Positions 38,148-41,780 of a stretch of DNA of 41,780 nucleotides are shown here, one piece after another. A program made the translations under genes and the position numbers. The notes beneath the pieces are model-generated. The model had not been told where the DNA came from. It made no database searches and saw only the letters and a list, made by a program, of their open reading frames with translations. How positions within the stretch are numbered: position 1 is the first letter of the stretch; every line of letters begins with the position of its first letter. This stretch comes from PALSA-612 sp963773055 (GTDB lineage Bacteria; Actinomycetota; Thermoleophilia; Gaiellales; Gaiellaceae): the NCBI GenBank assembly GCA_963773055.1, contig CAVYZL010000001.1:1-41780 (forward strand), in the 5' to 3' direction.

Positions 38148-38191
38148 CATGGTAAGGAGGGGGTCTCCGGTTCGAGTCCGGAAGAGGGCTT
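38148..38191 (+). repeat. tRNA-Thr(GGT)-like 3' half, left attachment-site copy
   Basis: 44 bp, one mismatch to 41655-41698. Fits the second half of a tRNA: loop ATGGTAA with anticodon GGT, anticodon 3' stem GGAGG, variable loop GGGTC, T arm TCCGG-TTCGAGT-CCGGA, acceptor strand AGAGGGC and discriminator T. The 5' half is absent. Typical of an integration core. Confidence 0.75.
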
Positions 38192-38195
38192 ACAG

Positions 38196-38553
38196 TTATC
38201 TCCTGCTCAGCGCGCTTTTCGTTGTCTTCTCCGACGAGATTCGTTCGCTTTGGCGTCCACCGGATGTCCACGAACGTCCACTGCAACACTCGTCCACGAG
38301 CGTCGGCGGGGGCAGGATCTCTACGTCGGCGGGGAGTGGGTCGGCGATCACGAGCTGAGCCGGCTTGCCGCGCCTGCCGGCCTCGAGGTTGCGGAGGTAG
38401 CCGCCCTCGCAGGGCGATCTTTTGACGGCGGGAGGCGGTGCTCTTGTCGAGCCGGAGGCGGTCGGCGAGCTGGCGCACCGAGACGGACGGCTGGTCGAAG
38501 GAAGGGGAGGTGCCGCGAGGACGCCGGCCAAAGCCGATCCCGCTCGATCTAAT
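38196..38553 (-). pseudogene. C-terminal fragment of an integrative-element replication/primase-type protein
   Basis: Reads SVRQLADRLRLDKSTASR, a helix-turn-helix, then after an extra base near 38425 continues GGYLRNLEAGRRGKPAQLVI and ADPLPADVEILPPPTLVDE to a stop at 38196. This HTH tail is one I associate with bifunctional primase/ATPase proteins of actinobacterial integrative elements. No ATPase or primase part remains upstream. Lies directly beside the repeat. Family assignment is from memory of the motif and moderate. Confidence 0.5.
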
Positions 38554-38630
38554 CCCGGACCCGTGATGTAGAGCTCGCCCGGGTTGCTGGGACACACACG
38601 GTCCGCAATTCACTTCTCCCTAGACGTGCG

Positions 38631-38849
38631 CATGCGGCGCGCGGGACAGTCCTGGGCACGCCGGCGTCCTCGTCCTCGGGCTTGGCCTCCTGGATCCTCG
38701 CGGGTGCCGACGACGCGGGTTGGACCGTCCGAAACGAGCAGGCGCCCGGCCACATCGTCCTGATCGTCGAGCCCAGCTACGAGGAGACGTCCGAGCGCTT
38801 AAGGCGCTGGCAGGCGGGCGAGCGCGACGCCGCCGACGACAACGCCTGA
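38631..38849 (+). pseudogene. Unrecognised C-terminal protein fragment
   Basis: An open frame with no start codon ends SWILAGADDAGWTVRNEQAP, then GHIVLIVEPSYEETSERLRR and a charged tail, stop at 38847-38849. Composition looks like real protein for about 55 residues. No family recognised. Probably a 5'-truncated gene within the accessory segment. Confidence 0.35.
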
Positions 38850-38972
38850 CAGCTCGCGCCGTCGATCCGCGGCCCGCGCAGGCGTGGCAGGGCGACGCGG
38901 CGTGAGGATCGGATTTGCGCAACCCACAGGTCCAGGCCAAACCGCTCATCGATCAGCCGCGTAGACGTAGGC

Positions 38973-39311
38973 GTGGAGGCAAGACGAACTCGGGGCCGCA
39001 CGACTTTGGGATCGTCGAGAAACGATCAGGAATGGCTCGTCGGCCTGATCCAAGATTTCGAGGCCTCCGCGGGAGTGCGCTATCGAGATCTCGCCATAGC
39101 GATGCGCGCGGCGATCGCGAGCGGCGATGTTCCCGTCGGCGCGAGGCTCCCGCCGCAGCGCGACCTCGCGCGTCTCCTCTCGATCGGGCGCACGACGGTC
39201 GTCGCCGCTTACAACCTCTTACGCGCAGACTCCCTCCTCGTGATGAGACGGGGTGCGGGCACCTGGGTCGCCCAGCGTCCGGTCCCAGCAAATCGGCAGG
39301 ATTCTCCGTAG
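38973..39311 (+). CDS. GntR-family HTH protein, truncated (MocR-like N-domain only)
   Basis: 112 residues from GTG 38973 (start uncertain). YRDLAIAMRAAIASGDVPVG, then ARLPPQRDLARLLSIGRTTV and VAAYNLLRADSLLVMRRGAG form a complete GntR winged helix. It stops just after TWVAQRP. MocR/PdxR proteins carry a ~350-residue aminotransferase domain here; nothing like it follows, so this is likely a truncated gene or a stand-alone HTH. Confidence 0.7.
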   Translation: MEARRTRGRTTLGSSRNDQEWLVGLIQDFEASAGVRYRDLAIAMRAAIASGDVPVGARLPPQRDLARLLSIGRTTVVAAYNLLRADSLLVMRRGAGTWVAQRPVPANRQDSP

Positions 39312-39451
39312 CCCAGATTGGATCCGTGTTTCCACTGATGCTGGCCTCCACGGGCTGCTTCTAGCGTTGAGTCGCCAGAGCTCTGAGACGAAGGAGGCCT
39401 CGGGTCATGAGAAGGCTGGCAGGCGCATCCAAAGTGGAGAAGGAGAAATGT

Positions 39452-40938
39452 ATGAAGATAAGGGGAATTTCAGCCGCTTTGGCTATCGCCTTTGCTCTCG
39501 TCGGACCGGCCACGGTTCTGGCAGAGAGACCCACCGACAGCGTCCTCGGGAGTCCCAAGGCGGCCGCAACGATCATCTACGCGCCGAACTTCGTATCGTC
39601 AGTCACGTATCGGCGTTGCGATGAGCAACGCCGGCGATATCGTCGGGACCTCCTACGCAGATCCCGGGTGCGGCCCCTTCTGCCTTCCGCCGCTCGAAAC
39701 GGTCGTCTGGAAGGCCGGCGTTCGGATCGTCCTGCCCCCCCTGCCCGGCTACTTTGGCGCCACCATCACCGGCATCAACAATCTGGGCTGGATCTCGGGG
39801 TACGCGGGCTCATTTGGTTTTTCCGAGGCGGTGGTGTGGAAGCCGGAGCGAATCTGCCGCATTTCCTCCTGCAACACCTACCAGGTCATCGACTTGGGCA
39901 CCCTGCCAGGCACCAACATGGTTTCCGCAGCCATCGGGAATTGACGACCTGGGGCGAGTGGTCGGCTGGTCTTCACCCTCCAACCTCCCGCCAGCTGGAG
40001 CGTTCATGTGGACCGAGGCCGGCGGCATGGTTGACCTCACCGAGCAGGGGTTCCCGAGCGAGACCCCGCTCGGGATCAGCCGCGGTGGGACGGTGGCCAC
40101 GTTCCACTACTGGTATCACCTGGGCGACTCCGCGAGCGTGACCCCCATGGCCCCCGTCCCCCCGGGTGGCTGGTTCCTAGGGGCCGGCCCCGTTGCCATC
40201 AATGACGCGGGAGACCAAGCCCGTGGCCTGAGCTTCGGTACAGAGCATCCTTTCACTTACATGTTCCGGTACCACCACGAAGAGACAGGGACGTGGCAGC
40301 AGATTGATTTCACGGGTACCTCGTTTGGCTCGCACGGCGGAATAGGCTCGATCAACGACGCCCAGGACATAACGAACACGGTCTCGGGCAGCGCGCAGAT
40401 CGCCTACGGGCCGGACGGACTCAACCAGCCGCTGGACGCCTTGTTCTCACCCGCCTACAACAGCCCCGTCATTGTCGGGGGACCGATGAACGCGTCGAGC
40501 CAGATCCTCGCCCAGATTTGGGTGGGCCTAGCGGGAAGGCTGGTGCGGCTCACGCCAGCTACGCCCTGCGGGGCCTCCTGCATCAGGGTGAGCAATCTGG
40601 TGGTCAGCGCCACGTTCCATCAAGACCCGCACGATCCGGGCCACTGCACCCCCGGCAACGAGAACGAGTACAACCTGGTCAGAGCGGAAGCGACCGTCAC
40701 CAGTGAGACCGGCGCGAGGCTGGGAGGAGTCCTGGTCCGCGGTCGGTTCATGGACCAGTATTGGACAAATGCGCTCGTATCGGGCACCACGAACGCCGCG
40801 GGAATAGCGCAGTTTAAGTTCAAGGGGCCCTGCGGGGTGGGAACGGAAGCGTTCATCGTGGAGAACGCGACGAAGGCGCCGCTGGTCTTCGACAAGACGG
40901 TGGGTGTGCTCGCGGGTTCTGCGCTCCCACAGTCTTAG
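39452..40938 (+). CDS. Secreted HAF-repeat protein with C-terminal Ig-like domain, frameshifted
   Basis: About 494 residues from ATG 39452 with AGGAGA four bases ahead. Signal peptide KIRGISAALAIAFALVGPAT, cleavage after VLA. HAF-type repeats are seen as SNAGDIVGTSY, INNLGWISGYAG, DDLGRVVGWSS, INDAGDQARGLS, with Trp-rich strands (AVVWKPE, AFMWTEAG). C-terminal ~110 residues (VSNLVVSATFHQDP to AFIVENATKAPLVFDKTVGV) look like an Ig-like fold with two Cys. Extra bases near 39610 and 39940 break the frame. Lies in the tRNA-Thr-bounded segment. Confidence 0.7.
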
Positions 40939-40983
40939 CGAAAGACTCTTCTACAGAATCGACCAAAGAAGTTCGCGAGTAAA

Positions 40984-41008
40984 CGGAGGGCCTCGAAGGG
41001 GCCCTCCG
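40984..41008 (+). terminator. Hairpin after the HAF-repeat gene
   Basis: CGGAGGGCC (40984-40992) pairs perfectly with GGCCCTCCG (41000-41008) around a 7-nt loop, 45 bp after the stop. No T-run. Confidence 0.6.
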
Positions 41009-41654
41009 GCTAACGACCTTGGCAAAGTCTTCGGGTCGTTGTGCTTGAGCTTGCTCTGCGGTCGTTACGCCACCATCTCCTCGCAACCTGCGCCTCACCG
41101 CCTCCGTACCGTCTACGGATTTGCTCTCCTGGCACTCGCGGTCACGGCGGGCCCGTACTCCGCTCGTCGATCGGGATGAACGGCCGCTCGGCTGGGACGT
41201 GCACTACTTTGGGCAGCACGATCAAGCGATGGTGCCGCCGGATCTCGACACGCTTGCAACAGCGCTCATGGCCTGTTACACGGAGCGCGAGCGCGATTTC
41301 CGATCCTCAATTGCGACCAGCCACGCGTTGCCTCATCGGACGACGAAGGGGACACAAGACGGACACATCAGAAACGACACGCGCGACGTCTCGCGACGCA
41401 TCGCCCTTGGCTCAGCCAGCCCGATTTGCACTCCTCCGGCATCAATCCCATCTTCTTGACCGACGCGAGACATGCCTTCCGCGGACTTGCGAAGCGTCTA
41501 GGTCATAAGGAAGGAGCATACGGGTCTGGAAAGAGCCTGAAAAGAAGCGGCGACAAACGGGAGCTATCGGGCGCAACTCAGATGGCGCAAGAAATCGGCG
41601 CCCCCGCGACTCGTCCTACGATCGGTGGTGAGTGAATGGCAACCATCTAATGCC
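41009..41654. other. 646-bp stretch with no supportable gene
   Basis: Open frames here have poor composition and no motif I can name. I looked for a tyrosine-recombinase tail next to the right repeat and saw none that convinces. Base composition is visibly less GC-rich than the core. Probably decayed accessory DNA. Confidence 0.4.
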
Positions 41655-41698
41655 CATGGCAAGGAGGGGGTCTCCGGTTCGAGTCCGGAAGAGGGCTT
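41655..41698 (+). repeat. tRNA-Thr-like 3' half, right attachment-site copy
   Basis: 44 bp, one mismatch to 38148-38191; the mismatch turns the anticodon position from GGT to GGC. No 5' tRNA half precedes it. A T-run terminator follows directly, as at the end of a tRNA gene, suggesting this copy keeps the original downstream flank. Confidence 0.75.
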
Positions 41699-41702
41699 CT
41701 CG

Positions 41703-41729
41703 AAAGGCGCTGGAAACAGCACCTTTTTT
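41703..41729 (+). terminator. Rho-independent terminator after the right repeat
   Basis: Stem AAAGGCGCTG / CAGCACCTTT (one C-A mismatch) with GAAA loop, running straight into six T. The best intrinsic terminator in the window. Confidence 0.8.
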
Positions 41730-41780
41730 CAACCTCGGCGACGGCGGCGGCGGCTTTGGAAACCACCTGCTGGAAAGAGA

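Noticed and set aside
38023..38613. Minus-strand frame containing SPLPDSNRRPPPYHE
   Set aside because: This peptide is the well-known artefact of translating the antisense of a tRNA 3' half; not a protein. Only the HTH part of this frame is kept, as a rep fragment.
41426..41635. Possible tyrosine-recombinase tail near the right repeat
   Set aside because: No Arg-His-x-x-Arg box or Tyr nucleophile in a plausible position; similarity to LGHKE is chance-level.

Overview
The window is high-GC DNA with short gene gaps, GTG/TTG starts and many 4-bp stop/start overlaps. Gene content (rpsF-ssb-rpsR-rplI-dnaB-purA, a purD/E/B/C/S/Q run, several large class III cyclase-AAA regulators, WD40/PD40 secreted protein) points to an actinobacterial chromosome, most likely Thermoleophilia (Gaiellales/Solirubrobacterales-like). 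That placement is inference from gene content and style, not from a search.

Layout. 1-5.2 kb: two large cyclase/AAA signalling proteins on the minus strand. 5.3-8.0 kb: a 2.6 kb segment (PD40 propeller protein, signal peptidase I) bracketed by a 66-bp direct repeat, one copy of which is the 3' part of an intact selenocysteine tRNA gene. 8.1-9.4 kb: secreted metalloprotease and a small membrane protein. 9.5-14.4 kb: rpsF-ssb-rpsR-rplI, then dnaB (with a LexA-like box in its leader), a small Cys/His protein and purA. 14.4-17.4 kb: mobA-fdhD-NAD(P)H:FMN reductase-yceI facing a divergent marR. 17.4-24.3 kb: purD-purE-GNAT-purB-purC-purS-purQ, running on by overlap into a sulfotransferase and a WbqC-like protein. 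24.3-29.5 kb: diguanylate cyclase with a coupled Pro/Ala-rich membrane protein, cation diffusion facilitator, serine beta-lactamase-like hydrolase, glyoxalase I. 29.5-36.4 kb: ion and stress block with a Ca2+-type P-type ATPase plus a hidden small downstream gene, tandem universal stress protein, P1B metal ATPase, CxxCH haem-binding protein and a second stress protein. 36.4-38.1 kb: small membrane protein, a histidine kinase tail and a DUF4386 membrane protein. 38.1-41.7 kb: accessory segment between two copies of a tRNA-Thr(GGT)-like 3' half, holding replication-protein, GntR and HAF-repeat gene remains.

A general property is the high number of frame breaks in otherwise well-conserved genes, including purC. 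Of those I resolved by eye, 23 are single-base insertions and 5 single-base deletions. This looks more like consensus error of a long-read assembly than gene decay, so most broken genes are given as one CDS spanning their pieces. Working together, selC with fdhD and mobA suggests a Mo/Se formate dehydrogenase elsewhere in the genome; the pur genes give most of the IMP/AMP route (purF, purL, purM, purN, purH not in the window). I found no CRISPR array, rRNA, transposase or intact integrase, and no clearly new defence or biosynthetic system.
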